Below are positions 1-10,893 of a DNA stretch of 64,000 nt, in pieces. The stretch is from Gnetum montanum (lineage: Eukaryota; Streptophyta; Gnetopsida; Gnetales; Gnetaceae): the NCBI GenBank assembly GCA_015680685.1, contig MNCI01002923.1, forward strand, positions 652,872 through 716,871, read 5' to 3'. Both the position numbers and the translations under genes were made by a program. The stretch's first letter is position 1; every line of letters begins with the position of its first letter. The notes under the pieces were generated by a model. The model was given only the letters and a program-made list of their open reading frames with translations. It was not told the DNA's origin and did no database searches.

Positions 1-640
1 ATTGTACACTAACTCATAGGTAGAGTAGCCTATAGGGAGTTTCCATGTGGAGTAGTAGGCCTAAAGAGCATCGTTCAGTTTGATGCTATAGTCTTGCCTA
101 TATTTGCTAATGGTTCATGTTAGTATTTTTGTGATCTCCCTATTGGTGACTTCTACTTGACCATTCACTTGAGGATGATATGATGTAGTCAGCTTATGCT
201 CAACTCCTAAGCATTGCATTAATTTTTAGAAAGTTACACCTATAAAATGTGTACCATTGTCAAAAATAAATACACGAGGCACACCAAACCTATTTATGAT
301 TTTTTATTGAACAAATTGTGTAACAGTGGATGATGTACAATTTGTAATAGTGACTGCTTCTGCTCACTTTGTAAAATAGTCAATAGCAACAATTATGTAG
401 GCCTTTTCATTGGACATTGGTGTAATAGGTCCCATAAAATCAATTCCCCATATGTTGAAGGATTCTAAGGCTTGAATCCATTGTTGCAGACCCTTCATTC
501 TAGTAGTCATTTCCCCATCACATTGGCAACACTCACAAGATTGGATGAAATGATGAGTGTCTTGGAACAATGTAGGCTAATAATATCCTTCAAGCAAGAT
601 TTTAATGGCTGCTTTTCTCCCAGCGTAATGACCCCCACAA
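1..640 (-). pseudogene. pol: Ath-1 integrase domain of pol, partial and decayed
   Basis: The minus strand encodes the end of the zinc-binding region (CECCQC near 530) followed by the catalytic core. The first acidic residue lies in WGIDFMGP (about 430-455), the second in FDNGTHF (about 250) and the third in NGQVEVTNRE (about 140). This is the DDE enzyme that inserts element DNA into chromosomes. The frame has several stop codons and leaves the window at position 1, so the C-terminus is missing. It follows RNase H directly, as expected for Ty3/gypsy. Assignment is by motif and gene order. Confidence 0.85.
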
Positions 641-929
641 GAGCCCTCATGAGCATCTTGGAGAACTCACAATTGATCTACATCAGGAACACACCATCAG
701 ACCAAGCCATTAGAACATACTTTATAAAGTTATCCATTAATTTCCATAAAATATTTGGCTTGGTGAAGAAACTATTGTTTCTTTTTAATGTCTAACCCTT
801 GTGTTGTTTTTTGTGTAAGGATATAGGTAAGAATGCTACTATACCAATTTGTCTCTATGATTAATTTATTGTTTACTACACCTACAAAGAGGAGTTCATC
901 GGGGAAATGGTCAAAAATTGGATATTTCT

Positions 930-2260
930 CCTCTTTTCTGTCCCATCATAACCAAAATAAATGATTAGCAACAACATTCTTAGTGCCTTTACAATTGATC
1001 ATTGTAAGGTCAAACTCTTATAAGATCATGAGCCATCATATGATGCGAGGGCTCACCATTGGTATATTCATTAGGAACCGAATTATACTATGGTCCATAT
1101 GTACACAGATCTTATAGCCCAATACATAGTGTCTAAATTCTTCTAGTGCAAACAACACAACCATTAATTCTTTTTCTATTGTGGTGTAATTGAGTTGTGC
1201 ACTAGTAATACTTCAACTTTCATAGTGAATGTAATAGGGTTGTTTCTAATCATCTAACTATGTAAGTACGGCTCCTACAACAAAGTTGAATGCATCAGTC
1301 ATTATGTGGAATGGTTTGGACTAGTTAGGAGCTTGTAGAATGGGTGTTTTTATGAGCTTCTATTTTAGGGTTTGGAAGGCTAGCTCACATTCCTTGGTTC
1401 ATTCAAAAGGTACATCCTTCTTCATTAGTTCTACCAAAGATTTTGGAATCCTTGAAAAGTTCTCAATGAAGCATATATAATAGCCAGTATGTCCAAAGAA
1501 TGATCAAATATCTTTTATGGTTTTAGGTTAACAAATGATTCCTTGGATGACTTTAATCTATTCAGGATCTACCTCTATCCCTGTTTGTGAAATCTTGTGC
1601 CCGAATACAATGCCTTCTTGGACCATTAAATGGATTTTTTGCTAATTAAGCCTTAAGTTGGTTTCAACACATTGTTTCAGTACTTGCTCTAATCTATCCA
1701 ATTTTTCCTCAAAGTTCGCTCCATAGGTGGAGAAATCATCCATAAAGACCTCCACACCATTTCCTATTTGCTACTAAAATATGCTTAGAACCAAATGTTG
1801 AAATGTTGCTGGGGCATTGCACAAGCTAAATGACATCTGCTTATATGCAAATGTCCCCCAAGGACTTGTGAACATTGTCTTGGCTTGGTCTTCTAGTGCT
1901 ATTTGAATTTGACTATATCCACTATAGCCATCTAGAAAACTATAGTAGTAATTCCTTGCAATGGTATCTAAAACTTGGTCAATGAATGGCAATGGGAAGT
2001 GGTCTTTAAATGTTTCCATGTTTAGTAGCCTAAAGTCTATACACACCCTCCATTTACCTACCTTTTTGGGCACAATGACTAATGGACTAACCCATTCACT
2101 ATCAACAGTGGGATGGATGAACCTAGCTTTTAGAAGTTCTTTAATTTCTTCTTTAACCACTTGCATAAGCTTTGGGTTTAATCACCTTCGTGGTTGTCAT
2201 TGAGGTTTAATAGAGGGATCAGTGTAAATTCTATGTTGGCATATCCTAGGATCTATTCTG
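930..2260 (-). pseudogene. pol: Ath-1 reverse transcriptase and RNase H, decayed
   Basis: RT: an open piece at 2166-1774 has SEWVSPLVIVPKK, the first catalytic block CIDFRLLN, DGYSGYSQI and LCNAPATFQ. After a frame break the active-site block VFMDDFS lies near 1740. RNase H follows at about 1400-950 with LNYTTIEKELMVVLFALEEF. Together these copy element RNA into DNA in the cytoplasmic particle. The residue pattern fits Athila rather than the Tat copies in this window, whose RT has LNDYVDDIVVK. Stops and at least two frameshifts make it non-functional. Confidence 0.88.
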
Positions 2261-2699
2261 GTTAATTTGGGATATGACCAAGAAAAGGATTTTGACCATT
2301 TTTTTATCATTTTCAACAATCTTTCTTTTTGTTGAGGATAAATCTTAGCATTAATGATTACTAGTTTTCCATCTTGAGAAATGTATACTCCATATTGGTG
2401 GGAAACTATTTTAACTCAATGGGCTCTTGTTTGAACTCGTCAAGGATTTCCAGCTTTTCCTAGTTGATATGTTCAATGTCAGGAATTGGAAGTTGATGAT
2501 GGACTTACTCTAATATGTCTATGCTATCAATGTATATGCAAGTCAAGCTCTCAGTTGGTTCCATGCATATAGTTGAGTTGCTCTCTTGGTTAGCTGTCAG
2601 CCACTGGGTGCTTTCCTATCTTGTGGCTGCTACATATAGGAACCTTTGTATGTTATTTATTTGTGCACACTGGTTGTATATAGGAAATGTTAAATGTTG

Positions 2700-3090
2700 T
2701 AAAAACTAGGCCTTCTACACATAGTTGCACCCTGTGTCACTGTATACGATGCATGGAACTTTCTTCTTCTTAATCTTTCCAAATGTATTTTTCTTTGATA
2801 TTTCTAGGAAAAGGTCATGTATTCCTAGGTGTGCATAAATTTTGCTTAGCCATGCTCTTCCCATAATGATTGGGAAGTCCACCTTGCAGTTGTGGACTTG
2901 AATCACTAGGAAATCAATTGGATACAACCATCTACAAATAGTGGTGACAATGTCCTCCACTAGTCCTAATGGGACAATGATGGACTGGTTAGCCAACTCT
3001 AAATGAATGTTACCCATTTTTAATGGAGGTAGGTTCTAGGCTTTATATATTTCTCAAGAGATTAAGTTGACACTGAAACCTGAATCCAAA
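2700..3090 (-). pseudogene. Ath-1 aspartic protease region
   Basis: A 100-codon open piece (3017-2715) reads GNIHLELANQSI, then GLVEDI, PIDFLVI and IIMGRAWLSK. This matches the C-terminal half of Athila-type proteases, which end in a strand like PLILGRPFL. The catalytic D-S/T-G block should lie upstream (above 3017), where the frame is broken. It lies between gag and RT as expected. Confidence 0.72.
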
Positions 3091-3379
3091 AGAGATTTGC
3101 ATGGCTCATTCCCAACAATTTGTAAATATATAAGAGGACTCCCAGGATTAGAGAATTTCCTAGGAAGATAGCAAGCTTTAATCTAGTTGGTAATGGCATG
3201 AGTCAACCTAACCATGTGCATTAAGTGCAGTCTTTGGTTTGAAGGAAGCTCCCAAGATTTGAATGATGGAAAGGCATTTGGAGGATTAGCCACTTGTGGT
3301 TGTAAGGACTTAGTTGGACTGTTGGTTCTAAAGAAAAGTCTCTTCTTTATGTAGTTTTTTGAACCAATAATAGGTTGAG

Positions 3380-4355
3380 GGTTGACAACCCTTGTAGTGT
3401 TGCATTGCTGCGGCTAGGCAAGGAGCTCACCCTGCATGGCTAGAGTAGGTGGTAATGGAGCTAAGGGTGGAATAGGTATGATCAGATGAGAAGGATAGTA
3501 TGTTTTTGGAACAACTCTCCTAGGAGAAGGAGTTTTATAGTACTCATGGACTTGGTAGTGAGACTAAGGAGTGACATGACTAGTAGAATCACGTGGAGAG
3601 ATTGGCTACTACATGTAGTACTCGTATCGGTTAGGTTGACGGTAAGGGTACTGTTGACATGGTGGTGGCATTCCCCATGATTGTGGGTGTTGCCACTATT
3701 GATATTGTTCATTTGGTTGTGGTGGAGTTTCACTTGGATAATACATCAAGGGTTGGTGGGACTACCTTGAATGACCTTGAGGATAAGGTAACCTTCGGGG
3801 TGTTTGCTATCTGTTTAATCATGGGTTTAGTGCATACATCCCAGACTCCTGTAGATGTCAGATTACTGGAAAACATCCTTTAGGATGGTTATATTGGCAT
3901 ATCTCACATCCACTATCATTGTCTGTATCAAAATCTATAGCCTCTTCAATGATGGCAACTTTGCCCTTATCTTTGTTACATGCATATTTATCTTCTTTCT
4001 TTTGCCTCCTCTCTCAATCACTACCTTGTTCCCTAGACTCCTCTACTATTTTGAGAATGGTTTAAAATTTATTATCTAGGGAGTCCAACATTTGATCTAC
4101 CTTTGTCGATATATTTGATGCAAACTTTTGAATGGGTAAATTTGTCCTATTCACCATCTCTTTAAGTGGTGACTCTTCATCATCCTCACAAAATCTAGCT
4201 TCCTTATTTTGGAAGGAAGGATCTCTGTTGTATTCCTCCACACTTTCTCTTTTTCTTAACTCACCTTCCTCTTTGGCAACTTGCTCCAATAATCTTTGTA
4301 CTTGATGAGCTGTAAGCTCGAATACTCTTCCTTGGGCATAAGTCATACCTAAGCC
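3380..4355 (-). pseudogene. gag: Ath-1 gag, C-terminal part
   Basis: The open piece at 4346-4062 starts MTYAQGRVFELTAHQVQRLL, matching the gag of Ath-3 around 50460-50520 (YARGQLYELRTHQVQEV). Downstream the minus strand is rich in Pro, His, Gln and Tyr codons, like the Ath-3 gag tail. The N-terminal part of the same gag is at 40233-41573; Tat-1 separates the two halves. Open frames reported on the other strand here are shadows. Confidence 0.8.
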
Positions 4356-6164
4356 TGAAACACCCTAAATTTTCAAGGCATTCTTGCTTCACCAGGTTCT
4401 TGGAATTCAGGCAGTGTCATGGTAGTTCATCAATAAATGGATGCTCTAAGTTTAGATTGTCTAGTTTGGCAAGTTTTCTACACCTAGTGTTGACAGGCTC
4501 GATGGACTCTCTAGCCTACCCACCGGGACAATTCATCCAGATGATAGCCTACTCAGAAATGATGCATGGAGTTGTTAGCAGTACTCAAGCTACACAAAAT
4601 AGTTTGGCAAGTTTTCTACTTAAGAAGTTTGCTATGCTATGCTACGCTAAACTACATAGCATAGCAGGCCTTAGAAGATAGTTGCAGGATGAAGTTCTAT
4701 GTTGTGCTACACTACGTAGCATAGCACAACATAGCGAAAGGCAGATAGAAAGGCCCAGCTTACATAGTGATTTCAATTACACTCAACAAGCACCTTTGAC
4801 CTTCAAAATCAGTTTCTTCGCTTAACTTCAAGTCCTTCAACAAAGCTCCTCTGACTAGAAATGTAGTAGATTTAGCAAAAAGCAGGCTATGTTGGCTGCT
4901 ACATTATGCTATGCTGCATAGTGTAGCACAGTGTAGCAACAATGCAGGATCAGCGAGTTCAAAGGCTTTGCATCAAAAAGAGCAAAGTTTGCAAATTCAA
5001 CACACATCATAGTTAAGGCTAGTTGCTACGCTATGCTAAGCTCTGGAGCGTAGCATAGCATAGCAAACACGCAAAACTAGCCAACACACTTCAAAGGCTT
5101 TCAGCACCTGTAATTGACTCCAACGTAATTTTCTTCCTCCAACTAGTGGCTATGCTATGCTACACTACATAGCGTAGCATAGCGTACCAAGAAACTATGC
5201 TATGCTAACATGCTACATTCCTTAGCATAGCAAGCAGCCATGCTAAGTTAATACGCTACGCTCCACAGCGTAGCAGGCATCTACGCTACATCAGTATGCA
5301 TCACTCCTTATTTGCATTGTTGGCACATCTCATCCCAACTTCTGCAATTTCGACAACATGATTACAGCATGGGAGGCTCGTCAATCAATCATCTTTACAT
5401 GTTCATGTAGCATGGACAAGTCAACACCTTGTGGGTCCAGGACACATGGCATCGAAATTGCATCTTTCACGTGCTCCTAGCCCTATATATACCTCGATGA
5501 GTAAGGCTCAAGGGGTTGGCAAAAAATTTGTTGGTTGGAAAAATTTGAGAAGCATTGGCAATTTTGAGCATTGTTGGCATTTGTGTTTGGAAAATCAATT
5601 GAAAATCTTGTTGAAAAATTTTAGCAGTGTTGGCAATCTTGAGCATTGTTAACATTGATGAGTTGATAAAATTCAAATAGTTAGCATTCCTATTTGGCAA
5701 TTTTTTAGCTCTTTTCCTTTGTAGCATTTTGCATTATTAGCTCTTGAATCCATGTTCAAGTATACGTTTGGCTTGCTTTGAACATCTTGGTTACTTTTGG
5801 AATCTTTGTGCTTCTTGGCATCACACAACCAATTGTATCCACCTTGACAAAGTAAAGCCATAATCTTGAAGTGGTGCATTTCTGAACTCTAGGTTACTTT
5901 ATTCTCCTACTTATCATTGCATTTTACATTGTTTTTGCTTCCTTGCATATAATAATTATTACTTTATGCTATAAACATTATTTTCATATCGAACGTTTGC
6001 AAAAGGTTTAGTGACATCGATTAAGTCCTTGCCTAATCGACTAGACTATTCAGGGCACCCCATCTTTGTTTAATCTAGCACAACCATCATGGGAATCCAA
6101 GGATAAGACTATTTGATCGATGACCTCTCGGTGTTTCCAGCTGCCAACATGTTCAGTTGCTACA
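4356..6164 (+). repeat. Tat-1 5' LTR
   Basis: Starts TGAAACACCC and ends TTGCTACA. The right-hand copy is at 38518-40232. The start was fixed by alignment to the other LTR and by the polypurine tract that precedes that copy; the end by alignment of four LTR ends. A TATA box (TATATATA, 5484-5491) follows CTCCTAGCCC and matches TATAAATA in the 3' LTR, so transcription probably starts near 5515. The middle is full of short palindromes. Confidence 0.88.
4615..5290. repeat. Palindrome array in the Tat-1 5' LTR
   Basis: About seven imperfect hairpins built from the words GCTAYGCTA and TAGCRTAGC, for example at 4625-4672, 4698-4735, 4895-4940, 5025-5068, 5149-5188 and 5199-5280. Each has arms of 8-18 bp around a short loop. 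The same arrays lie at equivalent positions in the other three Tat-1/Tat-2 LTRs. They lie upstream of the TATA box, so in U3. Confidence 0.8.
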
Positions 6165-6190
6165 GTTTTCTGGTGCGAGAAGGAGGACCT
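6165..6190 (+). other. Tat-1 primer-binding site candidate
   Basis: Directly after the LTR end comes TGGTGCGAGAAGGAGGAC (from 6171). The equivalent place in Tat-2 reads TAATGCTAGAAGGAGGGCC. The shared pattern TGGYGCNAGAAGGAGG is what one expects of a tRNA 3' end complement, but I cannot name the tRNA without a search. Confidence 0.6.
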
Positions 6191-6216
6191 CTTTAGTGCT
6201 CTTTCCATGTTTTACG

Positions 6217-6700
6217 GTAGTCTTGTGTGTGTTCTATACTTGGACACACACTAGTATAAACTTGATACCCTTTTGTGGTTGTTTACGCATCGTGTGGTGC
6301 AAATCGGTCGCTTCGACGGTTCCTCCAGAACCCCGCAAGACATAAAGCCTCTGATCACCATTTAACCCACTTATTTCACCGTAGTCTTGCATGCGTTTTT
6401 TACCCTATCACATACTAGCATAAACATTACACCCCTTTTGTGGTTGTTTACGCATTGTGTGGTGCAGATCGGTCGCTTCAACGGTTTTTCTGGAACCCTG
6501 CAAGACATAAAACCTTCGATCACCATTTGACCCACTTGTTTCATGGTAGTCTTACACATGTTTTGTACCCTTTCATGCACTAGCATAAACGTTACACCCC
6601 CTTGTGGTTGTTTATGCATTGTGTGGTGCAGATCAGTCGCTTTGATGGTTCTTCTGGAACCCTACAAGAGATAAAGCCTTAGATCGCTACTAGATCTCTG
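6217..6700 (+). repeat. Triplicated 164-bp leader repeat in Tat-1
   Basis: Three head-to-tail copies begin with GTAGTCTT at 6217, 6381 and 6546 (periods 164 and 165). Each contains TTGTGGTTGTTTACGCAT, GTGTGGTGCAG and a gcaagacataaa segment. Tat-2 has only one partial copy (about 24100-24180 on the minus strand). It lies between the primer site and gag. Each unit contains a GTGGTGCAG that resembles a splice acceptor. Confidence 0.85.
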
Positions 6701-6737
6701 GTTTTCCCTTGTTTACACCTCTTTTAGCCTTACAACA

Positions 6738-8081
6738 ATGACTTCTTCAACTACCACTGTAGCTACCATTAGCCTTGAAGTTCTTATTCTCACTACAGGT
6801 GCCAAGTAACCACTCAGTTCAATGCTCGGGCCACAGCTACTTCCCTGTTTCATTCATAGGCACTACCCCTCAGCCAACCATTCCCTAGTCCATACTTGTA
6901 TCGCATCATGCATCAATCACAGCTACCTTGCCCCACATTCACACAGTACCTACCTCGTAGTTGCATACCATCTCTACATTCATTCTTGCGTTTACACTTG
7001 TCCCACTATCAGCAGTGGGCCTAGGCCCATCCAAATGGTGGACCCCATTCACTTCTCCTTCTACTACGCTAGCATCGCAGATGTCTCACTACATTCCCTA
7101 GTAGACCTACCAAGCCCTGTAAACTGTACAACCTAGCCCGGGACTATGGTTTGTTCCACTGGCTACAGAAGCCACCTACCCCCTAGCTCAACCTGTAGTT
7201 GCTGCTTCAACTACACCACCTACTAGGTGGTGGATGCTAGAAGCAGCACCATTCATAGGGGCCATCCCAATGGCACCGCTGATGGGTGACATCACTTCCC
7301 TTGCTACTCCACAGATGGTAGCTACCCCGGTGGTTCCCCAATCATCTACATCATCCCCGAGTCTGGATCAAGAATTCTAGTTTATCCAGATCCTTACTAA
7401 GAAAATAAAATGCCTCAAGGCTGTCAAGTTTGATATAGTACAAGTCATGGACTTCTACTAGGATAACCCCATCAGCCCAGCAATCCCTGCACTAACATTA
7501 CCCCCTGGGATGTCACTTCCCCACTTTACAAAATACAAAGGGAAGGTGAATCCCAACGCACATCTTGTTACATTCAAGCCTAAGTCCCTTCTTCTACAAC
7601 AATGGACACATACAATTATTTGTGTCTTTTCCATGTCCTTGATGGAAAAATCCTTAGACTGGTACCATGCACTATCATGCTCCTCCATCTCAACTCTAGA
7701 GGAGCTTCTGACCTAGTTTGTGACGTGTTTCAAGTACAACTTGAGACCAGAGGTCATGCTGGATCAACTGATGAGCATAAAACAATACCTACTAGAACCA
7801 ATCCAGAAGTTTATCCAATGTTGGAGCATGACCCTTAACAAGATCTGTGAGCCCATTTCGGAGGCCCACTTGCTGGTTGTCTTTAAGAATGTAGTAAACA
7901 ACTTTATTAAGTCCAAGTTGTATTATGTCACTCCGCACACTCTCAGTCAGGCTTTTGCCCGAACTAAGAGCATACAAGATGTGGCTGAGGCAAGCAACAA
8001 CCTAGCCTATGTTGCATACAAGAACACCTTCACAAAGAAGGACAAGAAAAAGGGTAAGGCTACAACAGCCATAGTGGCCAC
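6738..8081 (+). pseudogene. gag: Tat-1 gag, 5' part, interrupted by Tat-2
   Basis: The first ATG after the leader is at 6738; the opening region is low-complexity and frame-broken. The conserved capsid region begins near 7380 and is open from 7510 (PPGMSLPHFTKYKG, SLDWYHALSCSSI, FKYNLRPEVMLDQ, CEPISEAHLLVVF, TLSQAFARTKSIQDVAEAS). It matches Tat-2 gag at 22981-22098. Gag packages the RNA into particles. The frame stops where the Tat-2 LTR begins at 8082 and resumes at 25508. The 7510-8081 stretch keeps one frame apart from a stop near 7714. Confidence 0.85.
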
Positions 8082-9343
8082 TGTAACGACAAAAAATGTT
8101 AGTTGTTGGAAACACCGAGGGGATTTCCATGTACACAGTTTTAACCCTGGATCCACGTGAGGGCCATACTAGAGAAAATGAATCCGAGGTTCCCTGAACG
8201 GTGTTGTCGATCAGATAGGGACTTACTAAATCAGTAAATTTATCAATGATGGTATAATGAGGTGATGATTTGATATGAAAATATATTATTGATTTACGAG
8301 AACATGAGATCTGCTCCAAGATCGGATCTCGAAGGCAATGAAGGTGACGTAAATTATGCAAAATGATTGTAGAATTCAATGTAAAAAGGGTACAATGAAT
8401 TGAATTTGGAACATGCATGATCCCAAGATCTAGGATCTCCCTTATAGATAAATGTGATGAATACAATGGGATTTACAAGTGAACTTTAGTTTGGATGAAG
8501 TGTCTGCTATAAACAAGAAGCTAATTAGAGACAAAACAAGCAAAGGCTAATCTACCTTGTTCTAGCCAATATAGGTGCAAGGGAGTCAGAATTGAAGTAA
8601 AGTGTTTGCTAACTTGAAGTCTCTGGTCAAAAGCTCCTATCGATCACTGTCGATGGTCTTCTATTGCCAACTCTTTCTCGTCATCTGACCAATCTTTGCC
8701 AAGAGATATTGTTAAAAATTTGCCAACAATTGCCAACCCTTTGAGAATTCTTTGCTAGGGTATTTATAAGATTAGGGTTAGGAGATGAATGCAATTTAAA
8801 TGACGCATGTCCTATGCCCACAAAATACCGTTGACCTGATGTGTTGTAACTAAAGTTTGTAATGCTACGCTGTGCTACGCTTTGAAGCATAGCATAGCGT
8901 AACCACCCTCCAAGAAGAAAGTTTATTTGACCTTGTTTCTTGCACTAAATAAACTTTCCTACAACTACGCTACGATACACTAGGAAGAGTATCATGGCAT
9001 AATGACTGGCATTGCCTGAATTTCGTTACCTTTGTTGCTGCAGATAAGTCAATTACACTACTTGCATTACGTTGAGTTACGATGCGTAGCGTAACGTGAT
9101 GTAGTACAACAAAAGTCAAGATTTTCAAACATGGCTAACTTGCAAAGTTGAAGTGTTCCCACTGTGCATCCCTTGTTCTATTCTATCTTCTAGAATTTAC
9201 TATGCTGAGCTGCGTAGCATAGCATAGCAGGCCCTTGGCCGAAGAAAGGAAAACTTGCCGAAATGTGCCACTTGTGGAAATCCTTGCCTAAACCTTCGAG
9301 ACTTTGCTGAATCATCAAGGTCTCAAAATTTCATGGTGTTTCA
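8082..9343 (-). repeat. Tat-2 3' LTR
   Basis: In element sense it runs from TGAAACACCATG at 9343 to GTTACA at 8082. It pairs with 24264-25502. A TATA box (TATAAATA on the minus strand) is at 8761-8768, and palindromes of the GCTACGCT type are at about 8858-8902, 9050-9100 and 9200-9232. It has about 20 bp (near 8512-8535) absent from the other LTR. Confidence 0.9.
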
Positions 9344-9360
9344 ATGGCTCCTCTTTGTTA
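9344..9360 (-). other. Tat-2 polypurine tract
   Basis: Minus strand AACAAAGAGGAGCCAT directly precedes the LTR start. It matches CAACAAAGAGGGGCCAA before the Tat-1 and Tat-3 3' LTRs. This is the plus-strand DNA primer site. Confidence 0.8.
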
Positions 9361-10454
9361 ACATTTTGAGGGCTTGCCTGAGAGACGTCGATAAAGAATA
9401 CGAAACACCACAAGGGTAAAGACGCCAACATCGTCCATCGGCCACTACTCAGATGTCGCCCTATCAAGAAAGTGTGAGCAAGATACTTCGCAAACATGTT
9501 ATTAGACAACTTCTCACGGGTGTTTTCCTACGAGGTTAAGCTATTGTATTGTACATGTGGGGCTTTCCTAGATGAGTTGTGTTGCACCTGTATGACCTGG
9601 ATGAGTTGTGTTTCATCCATTTTGCCTAGCTTTGCCCATTTTTTTTGTTTTTGTGGATGCAGATGCATTCCATGAGGTGAGTTGCGTTATGCCAGTTCAT
9701 GGACGTGATGGTTATTCATGTGCGAAAGACTTCTTGTACGCTCACATTTTGTACAAACAGGAGGAGGAGGTAAGGGTGGTTGTAAGGATAACGGAAGGAG
9801 AACGTGAGATAAGGTGTCTAGTGGAGGGAAAGGCAAGGTCTGCACTCCCAAGTAGTTAGACTAGTTTGAGCAACCACCTTAGAATGCTGTGATGCCTCAC
9901 CCTCCTAGTGAATGCACCTTTGAACCATGCTATCATAGCAAGCAACCTACAAAACATAACAAAGAACAAAGAATAAAAGAAATCGTCCTAATCACTAGGG
10001 AGGATGTTGAAACAAGTGCCATCCGAAATGAAAAGGAGAGCGCAGGCCATGGAGAACTGTAGCAAGAGACACTGGTCCCTTTGTTGATACCACGGCTCAG
10101 GAATTTGCTGTCGAGAGCTAGATTCATCTTATTCATCTGACTAGGAAAGGAGCCAGTTAGATGAATTTTCTAAGCTATAGTCTAGTGGTGGTGACAGATG
10201 GAGGCCACGAAGGCTATGGGTGACCATAGTTTCCTTGGGGCTCCAAGTGATGAAGCTGACCCTAGGAGTAGTAGCTACAGAGTGGCCATTGTAGCGGCAT
10301 CTCCGAGGGGTCAGTAGTATTCCTTTTGGCATATCCAAGGAATCAGTAGGATGCTAGGAGGGTAGCGGTGCTACGTCTGTTCCAATGCCCTACCCGTTCT
10401 TTCTGGTAGGGATGTTGTGCAAGAATGATCAGGCCTGCTTGCTTCATGTATGGT
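9361..10454 (-). other. Tat-2 non-coding stretch between pol and 3' LTR
   Basis: No supported gene. Short open frames on both strands (for example 9608-9859 plus and 10136-9933 minus) have no counterpart conserved in Tat-1 (37166-38500). A short stretch near 9560-9620, with a doubled GATGAGTTGTGTT, resembles Tat-1 near 38045. Confidence 0.55.
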
Positions 10455-10865
10455 CTATTGGTAGCTTCCAGTTTTAAGTCTTGGTAGAACGTTGTTGCTA
10501 GTTTTAAGTCCCAGAAGACCAAGGTCCCAGTTTAAAGTCTAGACAAATTGAAGTGTGCTAGTTTTACATTGTAGCGGATGACAGAAGAGCTAGTTTATGG
10601 TCCTAGTAGACCATGCTGTGGGTGTTAGTTTTATGTCATGACCCAAGAAAAATTCTATGCTGGTTTAACATCTCAACAGATGGATGCTTACTTTTCCAAT
10701 TTCACATCGTGGCGGACGATCAAGAACTTTGCCAGTTTCACGTTATGGCAGACAATTGAGAACTTTGCCAGCTTAGCGTTGTGGCAGACATGTGCAAGAA
10801 ATGCCAATTTGACATCATAGTGGACATGTACAACACCTTTAGTTTTACGTCATAGTGGACATTTG
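10455..10865 (-). repeat. Tat-2 3' repeat cluster
   Basis: About ten degenerate copies, 30-50 bp apart, of AGTTTNANGTC-N-TAGYGGAC on the plus strand. The element-sense reading is GTC-Y-RCTA...TTAAACTAG. Equivalent clusters are at 36725-37165 (Tat-1) and 59030-59480 (Tat-3), always just after the pol stop. Confidence 0.75.
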
Positions 10866-10893
10866 TTGCCTCATGTTTGATCCGAGCTAACAT

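Larger units (their letters stand above)
1..4355 (-). mobile_element. Ath-1, 3' portion of an Athila-like Ty3/gypsy retrotransposon
   Basis: On the minus strand this segment reads, right to left, end of gag, protease, reverse transcriptase, RNase H and integrase, the Ty3/gypsy order; the integrase runs off the left edge. The RT wording (SEWVSP, DHFPLPFID, FLDGYSGYSQI) is typical of the Athila group. Its gag continues exactly at 40233, on the far side of Tat-1, which inserted here with a 5-bp duplication (aagcc at 4351-4355, aatcc at 40233-40237). Many frameshifts and stops: an inactive relic. About 2260-2700 is the poorly preserved linker between protease and RT. Confidence 0.9.

Noticed and set aside
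4615-5290. GCTACGCTATGC hairpin array as a CRISPR-like or MITE cluster
   Set aside because: No constant repeat length, no unique spacers of even size, and no flanking duplications; it lies inside an LTR and recurs in the other LTRs.
8097-8097. LTR end of Tat-2 placed at TGTTAGTTG (8097) and TGTCGGTTG (24279)
   Set aside because: Alignment with Tat-1 LTR ends extends 15 bp further to TGTAACG, and only then does the 5-bp duplication appear.
9608-9859. 83-codon plus-strand frame
   Set aside because: Not conserved at the matching place in Tat-1 or Tat-3; no motif.
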